Shown here piece after piece: positions 54,261-63,113 of a stretch of DNA of 64,000 nucleotides. How positions within the stretch are numbered: position 1 is the first letter of the stretch; each line of letters opens with the position of its first letter. The DNA comes from Yinghuangia sp035454725 (lineage in GTDB: Bacteria; Actinomycetota; Actinomycetes; Streptomycetales; Streptomycetaceae): NCBI RefSeq assembly GCF_051388935.1, contig NZ_JBPKBI010000009.1:1-64000 (forward strand), written 5' to 3'. The position numbers were made by a program, and so were the translations under genes. Below the pieces are notes generated by a model, which saw nothing but the letters and a program-made list of their open reading frames with translations, did not search any database and had not been told where the DNA came from.

Positions 54261-54398
54261 GCCAGGACGCCGACTCCACAGGGTGTCCGCGACGAACCGC
54301 GAGCCACAACGACGCGCGGCACGACGTACCCACGACGTACAGAGAGAGCCTGAGGGGCAGCGCGATCCGCTGTGTTGGGCTCGAAGGGGAGTTCACAC

Positions 54399-56018
54399 AT
54401 GGCGAGCAACGCGACACCCGCGACCGCGGGGGCGCGCGCCGGTACACCCGGCGACGGCGCACCGATGACGCACCGTCAGATCATGGAGGCCCTGTCCGGG
54501 TTGCTGCTCGGCATGTTCGTGGCCGTGCTGTCCTCGACCGTGGTCAGCACCGCGCTGCCGCGCATCATCGGCGACCTGGGCGGCGGGCAGTCCGCATACA
54601 CCTGGGTGGTGACCGCGACGCTGCTCGCGATGACCTGCACCACGCCGATCTGGGGCAAGCTGGCCGACCTCTTCAGCAAGAAGCTGCTCGTGCAGCTCTC
54701 GTTGGTCGTCTACGTCGGCGGATCCATGCTGGCCGGCCTCGCCACGAGCTCCGGCATGCTCATCGGCTTCCGCGTCCTCCAGGGCATCGGCGTCGGCGGT
54801 CTGATGGCGCTGTCGCAGGTCATCATGGCCGCGATGATCCCGCCCCGCGAGCGCGGCCGGTACAGCGGCTACCTGGGCGTGACATACGCGATCGCCACCG
54901 TCGGCGGCCCGCTCATCGGCGGCGTCATCGTCGACTCGGCGCTCGGCTGGCGCGGCTGCTTCTACGTCGGTGTGCCCTTCGCGGTCGTCGCCCTGGTGAT
55001 CCTGCAAAAGACGCTGGACCTGCCCGTGGTCAAGCGGGCGGACGTCAAGATCGACTACCTGGGCGCGATGCTCATCAGCCTCGGCGTCGCCGTGCTCCTC
55101 ATCTGGGTCACCCTGGCCGGCGAGCAGTACGCGTGGATGTCGTGGCAGACCGGCGCGATGGTCGCCGCCGCCGTGGCCCTGCTCGGCCTCGCGGTCGTCG
55201 TCGAGGGCCGCGCCGCCGAGCCGGTGATCCCGACGTGGCTGTTCCGCGACCGGACGATCCTGCTCGCCGTCATCGGCAGCGTCGGCGTCGGCCTCGCGAT
55301 GATGGGTGCGACGGTCTTCCTCAGCCAGTACTTCCAGATCGCCCGCGGCATGACACCGACGGTCTCCGGGCTGCTGACCATGCCGATGATCTTCGGCCTG
55401 TCGCTCACCTCGGCCGTCGTCGGACGACGCATCACCACCACCGGCCGCTGGAAGCGCTACCTCGTCATGGGCGGATTCGCGCTCACCGCGGGCCTGGCCC
55501 TGATGAGCACCGCGCGCTACGACACCAACTTCGTGATCCTCGGCGTGTTCATGTTCGTCCTCGGCATGGGGATCGGTGCGCTCCAGCAGAACCTCGTGCT
55601 CGCCGTGCAGAACTCCGTACCGGTGCACCAGCTCGGTGTCGCCAGCTCGACCGTCGCGTTCTTCCGCAGCCTGGGCGGTGCGGTGGGCGTGTCGATCCTC
55701 GGCGCGGTCATGTCGCACCGGGTGTCGGGCTACCTGGCCGAGGGCGGCCTGAACTCGGGCAGCGGTGCGGGCGGCGGCATCCCGGATGTCCGCCACCTGC
55801 CGCCGGGCGTGCGCGATGTCGTCGAAAGCTCGTACGGGCACGCCGTCGGCGACATGTTCCTCGTCGCCGTGCCGTTCGGCCTGATGGCGCTCGTCGCGGT
55901 CCTGTTCATCCGCGAGAAGCCGTTGCAGACCGCGAAGCAGGTCGCCGCAGGTTCGCCGGCGCCCGCCGGGCAGTCGACCGACCCTGTGTCCGCCACCCGG
56001 GAGCCCAGCCGCGTCTGA
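54399..56018 (+). CDS. DHA2 family MFS drug exporter (EmrB/QacA type)
   Basis: 539 residues with about 14 membrane segments. Signature elements of DHA2: LLLGMFVAVLSSTVVSTALPRI, WVVTATLLAMTCTTPIWGKLADLF (motif A GKLADLFSKK), RVLQGIGVGGLMALSQ, and motif C GVTYAIATVGGPLIGGVIVD. Proton-driven efflux of drugs or natural products is the family role. The ATG at 54399 has GAAGGGGAG upstream. The terminator at 56072 follows. Substrate unknown. Confidence 0.92.
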   Translation: MASNATPATAGARAGTPGDGAPMTHRQIMEALSGLLLGMFVAVLSSTVVSTALPRIIGDLGGGQSAYTWVVTATLLAMTCTTPIWGKLADLFSKKLLVQLSLVVYVGGSMLAGLATSSGMLIGFRVLQGIGVGGLMALSQVIMAAMIPPRERGRYSGYLGVTYAIATVGGPLIGGVIVDSALGWRGCFYVGVPFAVVALVILQKTLDLPVVKRADVKIDYLGAMLISLGVAVLLIWVTLAGEQYAWMSWQTGAMVAAAVALLGLAVVVEGRAAEPVIPTWLFRDRTILLAVIGSVGVGLAMMGATVFLSQYFQIARGMTPTVSGLLTMPMIFGLSLTSAVVGRRITTTGRWKRYLVMGGFALTAGLALMSTARYDTNFVILGVFMFVLGMGIGALQQNLVLAVQNSVPVHQLGVASSTVAFFRSLGGAVGVSILGAVMSHRVSGYLAEGGLNSGSGAGGGIPDVRHLPPGVRDVVESSYGHAVGDMFLVAVPFGLMALVAVLFIREKPLQTAKQVAAGSPAPAGQSTDPVSATREPSRV

Positions 56019-56071
56019 CCGGCTGACACCCCCCGAGCCGTGCCCCGCCATGCCTCCTCAGCACCCACAAA

Positions 56072-56104
56072 GGGCGGGGCACAAGAGAGGCCCCGCCCCG
56101 TCTT
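56072..56104. terminator. Bidirectional terminator after MFS exporter
   Basis: GGGCGGGGC (56072-56080) pairs with GCCCCGCCC (around 56090-56098) across ACAAGAGAG, followed by CGTCTTCC. It lies between the convergent exporter and SDR genes. Confidence 0.75.
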
Positions 56105-56194
56105 CCCCCCATGGGCCGGGGCCTTCTCCGTGCGGCAGGTCGTGGGCCGCGGTTTTTCTGCGTGTGACTGCCGGTCCGCGACCCGCTCCGCGGC

Positions 56195-57010
56195 TCAGTG
56201 CGGCGCGGCGTCCATGTCCGGCAGGGGATAGGGAAACTTCACCCCCACCGCGCCGTCGACGGTCAGGACCTGGCCGGAGACGTAGCGGGCGAGGTCGCTC
56301 GACAGGAACAGCAGCGGGCCGGCGATGTCGGCGGGCCGGGCGACATCACGCAGCGGTGCGTTGTCGGCGTTCGCCACACGGCCGGTCTCGCCGAGGTACG
56401 CCGAGACGCGCGGCGTCCACACGACACCCGGCGCGACGGCGTTGACGCGTACGCCCGACGGACCCAGCTCGACGGCGGCCGACCGCACGAGCGACATCAG
56501 GCCGGCCTTGGCCGCACCGTACGCCGCGTGCATCGGGGCGCCGGTCATCCCCGACACCGAGGCGACGAAAGTGATCGTGCCGCCGCCGTGCCGTGTCATG
56601 TGCGCGCCGCCGAACTGCACCGCGAGCAGCGCGTGGCGCAGCACGATGTCGTGGTGCCAGGACCAGTCCTCGTCGGTCACCGACAGCAGATCCTGGTACC
56701 GGCTCATGCCGATGATGTCGACGACGCCGTGCACGCGGCCCAGTCGCGCCTCCGCGTGCGTCCACAGCGCGGCGGCGTCGGCACGCGAGGTCGCGTCGCC
56801 GGACCACGCGTGGCCGCCGACCTCGTCGGCGATGTCGTCGGCCAGCCCCGCATCCTGGTCGACGGCGAGCACGTCGGCGCCCGCCTGCGCGAGGGCGTGG
56901 GCGGCCTGGCGTCCGATGCCCTGTCCGGCGCCCAGGACCACGACGCCTTTGCCGTCGAGGCGCAGGCGTGCGCTGTAGTCGGGAACGTCGCTGTCGTCGG
57001 TGCGCGTCAT
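56195..57010 (-). CDS. SDR family oxidoreductase (beta-oxidation cluster)
   Basis: 271 residues. VVLGAGQGIGRQAAHALAQAG (cofactor loop), DQDAG after strand 2 (NAD preference), VVDIIGMSRYQDLL in place of the usual NNAG, catalytic YGAAKAG and the C-terminal YVSGQVLTVDGAVGVKFPYPLPD. The ATG at 57010 lacks a strong ribosome site. It is divergent from the acyl-CoA dehydrogenase genes and shares their palindromic control region, so a hydroxyacyl-CoA or hydroxysteroid dehydrogenase role is plausible (inference). Confidence 0.9.
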   Translation of the reverse strand: MTRTDDSDVPDYSARLRLDGKGVVVLGAGQGIGRQAAHALAQAGADVLAVDQDAGLADDIADEVGGHAWSGDATSRADAAALWTHAEARLGRVHGVVDIIGMSRYQDLLSVTDEDWSWHHDIVLRHALLAVQFGGAHMTRHGGGTITFVASVSGMTGAPMHAAYGAAKAGLMSLVRSAAVELGPSGVRVNAVAPGVVWTPRVSAYLGETGRVANADNAPLRDVARPADIAGPLLFLSSDLARYVSGQVLTVDGAVGVKFPYPLPDMDAAPH

Positions 57011-57025
57011 GCGCTCAGGACTACC

Positions 57026-57038
57026 TGACGGACCGTCA
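57026..57038. promoter_or_regulatory. Palindrome TGACGGACCGTCA
   Basis: A perfect 6-bp inverted repeat around one base, 16 bases upstream of the SDR start. Its size, central A and TGACGG arms resemble operators of TetR-type regulators that control lipid degradation genes in actinobacteria. No regulator gene is adjacent. Confidence 0.6.
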
Positions 57039-57068
57039 AGGAACAAGGCTCGGCCGTGCACCCGAAAG

Positions 57069-57089
57069 GATTGCTTGACTGATGCAATC
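57069..57089. promoter_or_regulatory. Inverted repeat GATTGC-n9-GCAATC
   Basis: Perfect 6-bp arms at 57069-57074 and 57084-57089 in the divergent promoter region, about 100 bases before the double acyl-CoA dehydrogenase gene. TTGACT inside the spacer could be a -35 element, which would place a bound repressor over the promoter. Confidence 0.5.
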
Positions 57090-57190
57090 ACATCCCCGTC
57101 TTTTCCTTTGACCGTGGCAAGGATATTGTCGCGGGGCCGGGGCCGGTGAGGCGGTCCTTCCTGTTCGTGGAGTGGGGATAGGGGAGACGC

Positions 57191-59404
57191 GTGGCCATCG
57201 GATACACCCCCGAACACCGGGCGTTCGCGGAGTCGGTGGCCGGGTTCGTGCGGCGTCACGCCTCCGTCGAGGCGACCCGGCGGGAGTTGGACGCGCTGGG
57301 GGGTGGGGCGCTTCCCGCGTTCTGGGAGGCGCTGGTGGCCTCGGGGGTGCCGGCGGTGCACCTGCCCGAGGAGCACGGGGGAGCGGGGGCGGGGTTTCTC
57401 GGTCTCGCGGTCGCGTTGGAGGAGGCCGGGCGCGGGCTGCTGCCGGGACCGCTGCTGCCGACGGTGACGGTCAGTGCGGTGCTCGCGCGGTACGCGGGGG
57501 ACGACGCGGCGAAGGCGCTGCTGCCCGCGTTCGCCGAAGGTGCGACCGGTGCGGTCGCGGTGGCCGCGGGGCTGTCGGCGCGGCGGACCCCGGTCGGATG
57601 GGAAGTCGCGGGAAGTGTCGAGCCGGTACCCGGCGCGCTCGGTGCGCGGTACCTGTTGTTGGGGGCGACCGACGAAGACGGCGCGGAGCTGTGGTTCGTC
57701 GTCGCGGGCGACCGGGACGGCGTCGGCGTCGAGGCGTTGCGCGGCGTGGATCTCGCGCGGGGTGTGGCCCGCGTGCGGGTCGACGGCCTGGAGGTCGCGG
57801 CCGCTCAGGTCCTGGCGGGTGTGACGACCGAGCGCGTGCGCCGGGTCGCGGCCGTGTCGGGGGCCGCGGAGGCGGTCGGGGTCGCCCGGTGGTGCTTCGA
57901 GACGGCCGTCGCGTACGTGAGGGTACGCGAGCAGTTCGGACGTCCCGTCGGGTCGTTCCAGGCGGTCAAGCACAAGGCCGCCAACCTGTTCACGCGCCTC
58001 CAGGTGGCCACCGCCGCCGCGTGGGACGCCGCCCGCGCGGCGGACGAGGCGGGGCCGGGCGCCGAGGAGCAGTTCGAACTCGCGGCGGCGGAGGCGGCGA
58101 TCGTGTGCCTGCCGGTCGCCCGTGAGACCGCCCTCGACTGCATCACCATGCTGGGCGGCATCGGCTTCACGTGGGAGCACGACATCCACCTGTACTGGCG
58201 GCGCGGGGTATACCTCGCGCAACTGCTCGGTGCCGACGACGAATGGGCCGAACTCCTGGGCCGGCGTGCCCTGGCCACCCTCGACGGCGGCGCCGAGCGG
58301 CGCTTCGATCTCGAACTGGGCGCGGAAGTGGCCGAGTTCCGCGCCGAGGTGGCGGCCCGGCTCGCGACGGCGAGGGAACTCGACGAGCCTGCGCGCCGGC
58401 ACTACCTGGCCGACGAGTGCGGGTACGTCTCGCCGCACTACCCGCGGCCCTACGGCATCGCCGCCACACCCGCGCAACAGGTCGTGATCCAGCAGGAGTT
58501 CGCTGCCGCGGGCCTGGTCCAGCCGTCCACCGTCATCGGGGAGTTCGCCCTTCCGACGATCATGGCGCACGGTACCGACCGGCAGCGGGAGAAGTTCGTC
58601 CCCGCGACGCTGCGCGGGGACATCGTCTGGTGTCAGTTGTTCAGCGAGCCCGGTGCCGGCTCCGACCTCGCCTCACTCGGCACGCGTGCAGTGAAGGTCG
58701 ACGGCGGGTGGCGGATCAGCGGCCAGAAGGTCTGGAACTCCAAGGCGCACGAGGCGCATTACGGAATCTGCCTGGCGCGCACCGACCACGAGGCGCCCAA
58801 GCACAAGGGCATCACGTACTTCATCGTCGACATGGGCTCGGAAGGTGTCGACGTGCGTCCGCTGCGGCAGGCCAACGGGCAGGCGGAGTTCAACGAGGTG
58901 TTCCTCGAAGACGTCTTTGTTCCGGACGAGTTCGTGGTCGGGGAGATCAACGGCGGCTGGGCCATCACGCGGACCACGCTTGCCAACGAGCGCGTGATGA
59001 TCGCGGGCGGGCCGGGCATGGCGGCGTTCGGTGCGCTCCTGCGGGACGTCGGCGCGGACGGCGCGCGGACGGCGTCGCCCGCGGTCGCCGCACGGATCGG
59101 TGTGTTTGCCGCGGAGAACTGGGCTTTGCGGGCGCTCGCCCTGCGGTCCACCCTCCAGCAGTTGTCCGGCCTCGACCCCGGTGCCGCGTCCAGCGTCCTC
59201 AAGCTCGCCGTCACCGAGCACCTGCGGGCGGTGCAGACCGCGCGGCTCGAACGCCTCGCCGAGACGGGGACCGTGGCGGAAGGGGAGTCGGGGGAACTCG
59301 TCACCGCGTACTTGTCCGTACCCGCCGTGCTGCTGGGCGGCGGCACCCGCGAGATCCAGCTCAACGTCGTCGCCGAACGCATTTTGGGCCTGCCCCGCGG
59401 TTGA
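57191..59404 (+). CDS. Double-length (fused) acyl-CoA dehydrogenase, FadE34-like
   Basis: 737 residues, two acyl-CoA dehydrogenase units in one chain. The first (1 to about 340) contains YVRVREQFGRPVGSFQAVKH and LGGIGFTWEHDIHLYWRR (Glu in TWEHD is the candidate catalytic base). The second (about 350-737) contains CQLFSEPGAGSDLASL, WRISGQKVWNSKAHEAHYGIC and LGGGTREIQLNVVAERILGLPR. Mycobacterial FadE34 (ChsE3), acting on steroid side-chain CoA esters, has this layout. GTG start with GGGGAG upstream. The next three genes follow on the same strand with short spacers. Confidence 0.92.
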   Translation: MAIGYTPEHRAFAESVAGFVRRHASVEATRRELDALGGGALPAFWEALVASGVPAVHLPEEHGGAGAGFLGLAVALEEAGRGLLPGPLLPTVTVSAVLARYAGDDAAKALLPAFAEGATGAVAVAAGLSARRTPVGWEVAGSVEPVPGALGARYLLLGATDEDGAELWFVVAGDRDGVGVEALRGVDLARGVARVRVDGLEVAAAQVLAGVTTERVRRVAAVSGAAEAVGVARWCFETAVAYVRVREQFGRPVGSFQAVKHKAANLFTRLQVATAAAWDAARAADEAGPGAEEQFELAAAEAAIVCLPVARETALDCITMLGGIGFTWEHDIHLYWRRGVYLAQLLGADDEWAELLGRRALATLDGGAERRFDLELGAEVAEFRAEVAARLATARELDEPARRHYLADECGYVSPHYPRPYGIAATPAQQVVIQQEFAAAGLVQPSTVIGEFALPTIMAHGTDRQREKFVPATLRGDIVWCQLFSEPGAGSDLASLGTRAVKVDGGWRISGQKVWNSKAHEAHYGICLARTDHEAPKHKGITYFIVDMGSEGVDVRPLRQANGQAEFNEVFLEDVFVPDEFVVGEINGGWAITRTTLANERVMIAGGPGMAAFGALLRDVGADGARTASPAVAARIGVFAAENWALRALALRSTLQQLSGLDPGAASSVLKLAVTEHLRAVQTARLERLAETGTVAEGESGELVTAYLSVPAVLLGGGTREIQLNVVAERILGLPRG

Positions 59405-59441
59405 CGCGGGCCCGGCGACCGCTGTGTGAAAGGACGTTCCC

Positions 59442-60572
59442 GTGCCTGCTCCGCTCGACGAATTCCCGCTCCACCAGGCGCCGCTGTCGATCGCACGTGT
59501 GGCCGCGAGCGACCGGAACTTCTACGACCGCTACTACTTCAACGCGCACGACCGCACCGGCGACGTGTTCGTGGTGACCGGGTTCGGCGTTTACCCCAAC
59601 CTCGGGGTCAAGGACGCGTTCGTGACCGTCGGCCGCGGCACCCGGCACACGACTGTGCGTTTCTCCGACGCCTTCGAGCCCGAGTCCGACGACCGCCTGA
59701 ACCCGGCCGTCGGCGCGTATCGCATCGAGGTCGGCAAGCCGCTCCACGAACTCCGCCTGATATGCGACGCGTTGCCGCACGGCATCGCGATGGACCTGAC
59801 CTGGCAGGGCAGTTTCCCCGCGGTCGACGAGGAGCCCCACGTGCTGTTGCGCGACGGCCGCGTCGTGCTCGACGCCCAGCGCTTCGCGCAACTCGGCACC
59901 TGGGAAGGCACGTTGCACGTCGAGGGCCAGGACTACACGGTCACCCCCGACGTGTGGCTCGGCACCCGAGACCGCTCATGGGGCATCCGGCCGAGCGGCG
60001 ACCCGGAGCCCGGCGGACGCGCCGCCGCCGAACGCGACCCCGACGGGGGCATGTGGTGGGCGTACGTGCCCCTGAGGTTCGAGGACCACGCCATCGTCGT
60101 CATCGTGCAGGAGGAACCGGACGGCACGCGTACGCTCAACCAGGCCACGCGCGTGTGGCCGGCCGCGTCCGGGCGCCGCCCCGAGCAACTGGGGTGGCCC
60201 GAGTTCGCCATCGAGTACGCCCCCGGCACCCGGACCCCGAAGCGCGCCACGATCCGCATGAAGGACCTCGCCGGGAAACCCGTCGTGGTCGAGGTCGAAC
60301 CGCTCGGCAGTGTGGCGCTCAACTGCGGCCCCGGCTACGGCATGGACCCGACGTGGACGCACGGCCAATGGCGCGGACGAGGCTGGAGCGAGGGCACCGT
60401 GGTCGACCTCGCCGCCGACGAATCCGCCGCCGCACGGGCGAGGTTCGGCATCGTCGACCACGTCGCCCGCGCCACCTGCGACGGCCGGGAGGGCTGGGGC
60501 ATGTTCGAACACGGCTGCCTCGGCCGCCACGACCCCTCAGGTTTCCCGGACTTCGCGGCCGTGGCGCCCTGA
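59442..60572 (+). CDS. AttH-like (lipocalin-like) protein in acyl-CoA dehydrogenase cluster
   Basis: 376 residues, no signal or membrane segment. Beta-rich throughout, with FYDRYYFNAHDRTGDVFVVT, WQGSFPAVDEEPHVLLRDGR, WLGTRDRSWGIRP and GMWWAYVPLRFEDHAIVVIV, resembling the CrtC/AttH hydratase-like fold proteins that accompany lipid and steroid degradation genes in mycobacteria. No function is established; a lipid-binding or hydratase role is possible. Start GTG at 59442, 37 bases after the preceding stop, with AAAGGACG upstream. Confidence 0.78.
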   Translation: MPAPLDEFPLHQAPLSIARVAASDRNFYDRYYFNAHDRTGDVFVVTGFGVYPNLGVKDAFVTVGRGTRHTTVRFSDAFEPESDDRLNPAVGAYRIEVGKPLHELRLICDALPHGIAMDLTWQGSFPAVDEEPHVLLRDGRVVLDAQRFAQLGTWEGTLHVEGQDYTVTPDVWLGTRDRSWGIRPSGDPEPGGRAAAERDPDGGMWWAYVPLRFEDHAIVVIVQEEPDGTRTLNQATRVWPAASGRRPEQLGWPEFAIEYAPGTRTPKRATIRMKDLAGKPVVVEVEPLGSVALNCGPGYGMDPTWTHGQWRGRGWSEGTVVDLAADESAAARARFGIVDHVARATCDGREGWGMFEHGCLGRHDPSGFPDFAAVAP

Positions 60573-60656
60573 TCCGGTCCGTCCGCCCGGCATTTGAGAG
60601 CACGACGCCACGACGAACCGCTCTGCACAGGGGCCCTGGGGGCCCGGGAGGTGACC

Positions 60657-61847
60657 GTGCACATCGCCTACACACCCGCGCAGGAAGAACTGCGCCGGGA
60701 ACTCCGCGCGTACTTCGCCGGGATCATGACCCCCGAGATCCGCGAGCAGCAGGCCTCGGGCGAGACCACGCTGGAGGGCCGCGACGGCGCGTACTGGAAG
60801 GTCGCCCGCGCCATGGGCCGCGACGGGTGGCTGGGCATCGGCTGGCCCAAGGAATACGGCGGCCAGGACCGTTCGATGATGGAACAACTCATCTTCACCG
60901 ACGAGGCCACGCTCGCCGGCGCCGCCGTGCCGTTCCTCACCATCAACACCATCGGCCCGACGCTGATGGAGTACGGCACCAAGGAGCAGCGCGACTTCTT
61001 CCTGCCGCGCATCCTGTCCGGCGAACTCCACTTCTCCATCGGCTATTCCGAACCCGACGCGGGGACCGACCTGGCCAACCTGCGCACCCGCGCGGTCCGG
61101 GACGGCGACGACTTCGTGGTCAACGGCCAGAAGATGTGGATCTCGCTGATCCACGTCGCCGACTACCTCTGGCTCGCGGCGCGCACCGACCCCGATGCGA
61201 AGGCCCACAAAGGGCTGACGATCTTCCTGGTGTCGACCGACAGCCCAGGCCTGTCATGGAGTGAGGTCAAGACGCTCGGCGGGCAGACGGTCAGCCAACT
61301 GACGTTCGAGGACATGCGGGTGCCCGCGTCCGCCGTCGTCGGCGAGGTCAACGGCGGCTGGGCGCTGATGACCGGCCAACTCAACCGCGAGCGCGTCGCG
61401 TTGTGCTCGGCGGCCGGCATCCAGCTCGCCCTGCACGAGACACGCAGGTGGGCCGAGGAGACCACGCTGCCGGACGGGCGGCGCGTCATCGACCAGGAGC
61501 ACGTGCAGCTCAACCTCGGCCGCGTGCACGCCAAGGTCGAATTCCTCAAGCTCATCAACTGGAAGATCGCGTGGGCGGTCGACCACGGCGCGAAAGTCGG
61601 CCCCGCAGACGCCTCCGCGACCAAGATCTTCGGCACGGAATTCGCCACCGAGGCGTACCGGCTGCTCATGGAGTGCTTCGGGGAGGGCGCCTACCTCAGC
61701 GCGGGAGCGCCGGGCGTCGTGCTGCGCGGGCGTATCGAGAAGATGTACCGCTCGGCGCTGATCCTCACCTTCGGTGGCGGCACCAACGAGATCCAGCGCG
61801 ACATGATCGCGATGCTCGGGCTCGGCATGCCGCGCCCCCCGCGTTGA
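60657..61847 (+). CDS. Acyl-CoA dehydrogenase (subunit 1 of a likely pair)
   Basis: 396 residues. WPKEYGGQDRSMMEQLIF, SIGYSEPDAGTDLANLRTRA, VNGQKMWISLIHVADYLWLAAR, LMTGQLNRERVAL and the C-terminal YRSALILTFGGGTNEIQRDMIAMLG fit FadE26/FadE29-type subunits that form alpha2beta2 enzymes in steroid catabolism. The GTG at 60657 has GGGAGG 5 bases upstream; GTG 60651 is an alternative. It is followed after 45 bases by a second, different acyl-CoA dehydrogenase. Confidence 0.92.
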   Translation: MHIAYTPAQEELRRELRAYFAGIMTPEIREQQASGETTLEGRDGAYWKVARAMGRDGWLGIGWPKEYGGQDRSMMEQLIFTDEATLAGAAVPFLTINTIGPTLMEYGTKEQRDFFLPRILSGELHFSIGYSEPDAGTDLANLRTRAVRDGDDFVVNGQKMWISLIHVADYLWLAARTDPDAKAHKGLTIFLVSTDSPGLSWSEVKTLGGQTVSQLTFEDMRVPASAVVGEVNGGWALMTGQLNRERVALCSAAGIQLALHETRRWAEETTLPDGRRVIDQEHVQLNLGRVHAKVEFLKLINWKIAWAVDHGAKVGPADASATKIFGTEFATEAYRLLMECFGEGAYLSAGAPGVVLRGRIEKMYRSALILTFGGGTNEIQRDMIAMLGLGMPRPPR

Positions 61848-61892
61848 TCCGGGCCCACCGTCAACCACTGCGACGCACAGGGGAACTGCGAC

Positions 61893-63038
61893 ATGGACTT
61901 CGCGTATACCGATGAACAGCGGGAACTGGTGGGGCTGGTCAGGACGATCCTCGGCGAACGCGTCACGCACGACTCGCTGGCCGCCCTGGAAGCCGGGGTC
62001 ACGAGCGACGGCGTGCCGCGCTTCGACCGGGCACTGTGGGCGGAGCTCGCCAAGGCGGACATCCTCGGCATCGGGCTGCCGCAGGAGTACGGAGGTTCCG
62101 GAGGCGGGGTCTTCGAACAGATCTTGGTTCTCGAAGAGGTCGGCCGGACCCTGGCCCCCGTGCCGGTGTACGCGTCGATCGTGGTCGGAGCCGCGGCGAT
62201 CGCCGCCCACGGGACCGACGCCCAGAAGGCCGCCTGGCTGCCCGGCGCGGTCTCCGGCGACAAGATCCTGACGGTGGCTTTGGCCGAGCCTTTGGGACGT
62301 GACGCCGCGACACCAACGGTGAAGGCCCGTCGCGTTGCCGGCGGTTGGCGGCTCGATGGTGTCAAGACCGGTGTCCCGGCGGCGACTTCGTCCCACGTGA
62401 TGCTCGTTCCTGCCGCGACCGACGACGGCGTGGGCGTCTTCCTCGTCTCCCCGTCGGCCCACGGCGTCACCGTTGTTCCGCAACTCACGACCGCCAAGGA
62501 GATCGCCGGGGAAGTCACCCTGGACGGCGCGGTGGTGGCCGACGACACACTGCTCGGCGGCACGGTCGACACCGCCCGTGCGGTGTGGCTGCGCGACCGC
62601 GCGACGCTCGGCCTGTGCGCGCTCCAACTCGGCATCACCGACAAGGCCATGCGCGCGGCGGCCCAATACACCAGCACACGCGAGCAGTTCAAGCGTCCCA
62701 TCGGCTCGTTCCAGGCGGTCGGCCACCGTCTCGCGGACTGCTACATCGACGTCGAGGCGATCCGCCTGACGACATGGCAGGCGGCTTGGCAGGCGGAGTC
62801 GGGGACGGACGCGAGCGAGGCCGTCTCGACCGCGAAGTTCTGGGCGGCGGAGGCCGGCCACCGCGTCGCCCACGCCGTCGTGCACGTCCACGGCGGCATG
62901 GGCATCGCCGAGGAGTACTACGTCCACCGCTACTTCGTCCACGCCAAGCAGATCGAGTTCTCCCTCGGCGGCGCCAACGAACACGCCCTCCGCATCGGCG
63001 CGGCGTTCGCGGCCACACCGGCGGGCGAGTTCGTGTGA
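61893..63038 (+). CDS. Acyl-CoA dehydrogenase (subunit 2 of a likely pair)
   Basis: 381 residues. DFAYTDEQRELVGLVRTIL, GIGLPQEYGGSGGGVFEQIL, YTSTREQFKRPIGSFQAVGHRLAD, and HVHGGMGIAEEYYVHRYFVHAKQ. The FAD and acyl-binding blocks in the middle (VALAEPLGRD) are degenerate, as in FadE27/FadE28-type partners. It probably forms a heterotetramer with the preceding gene product, one supplying most of the FAD site and the other the catalytic base (family knowledge applied by inference). Confidence 0.92.
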   Translation: MDFAYTDEQRELVGLVRTILGERVTHDSLAALEAGVTSDGVPRFDRALWAELAKADILGIGLPQEYGGSGGGVFEQILVLEEVGRTLAPVPVYASIVVGAAAIAAHGTDAQKAAWLPGAVSGDKILTVALAEPLGRDAATPTVKARRVAGGWRLDGVKTGVPAATSSHVMLVPAATDDGVGVFLVSPSAHGVTVVPQLTTAKEIAGEVTLDGAVVADDTLLGGTVDTARAVWLRDRATLGLCALQLGITDKAMRAAAQYTSTREQFKRPIGSFQAVGHRLADCYIDVEAIRLTTWQAAWQAESGTDASEAVSTAKFWAAEAGHRVAHAVVHVHGGMGIAEEYYVHRYFVHAKQIEFSLGGANEHALRIGAAFAATPAGEFV

Positions 63039-63113
63039 GACGGGGGCCAGGGAAAGCCCGCGTCGTCGGCGGTCGTGCCGTTCGTCCGGCGGCGTGAGGC
63101 TGACCGATGAGGC

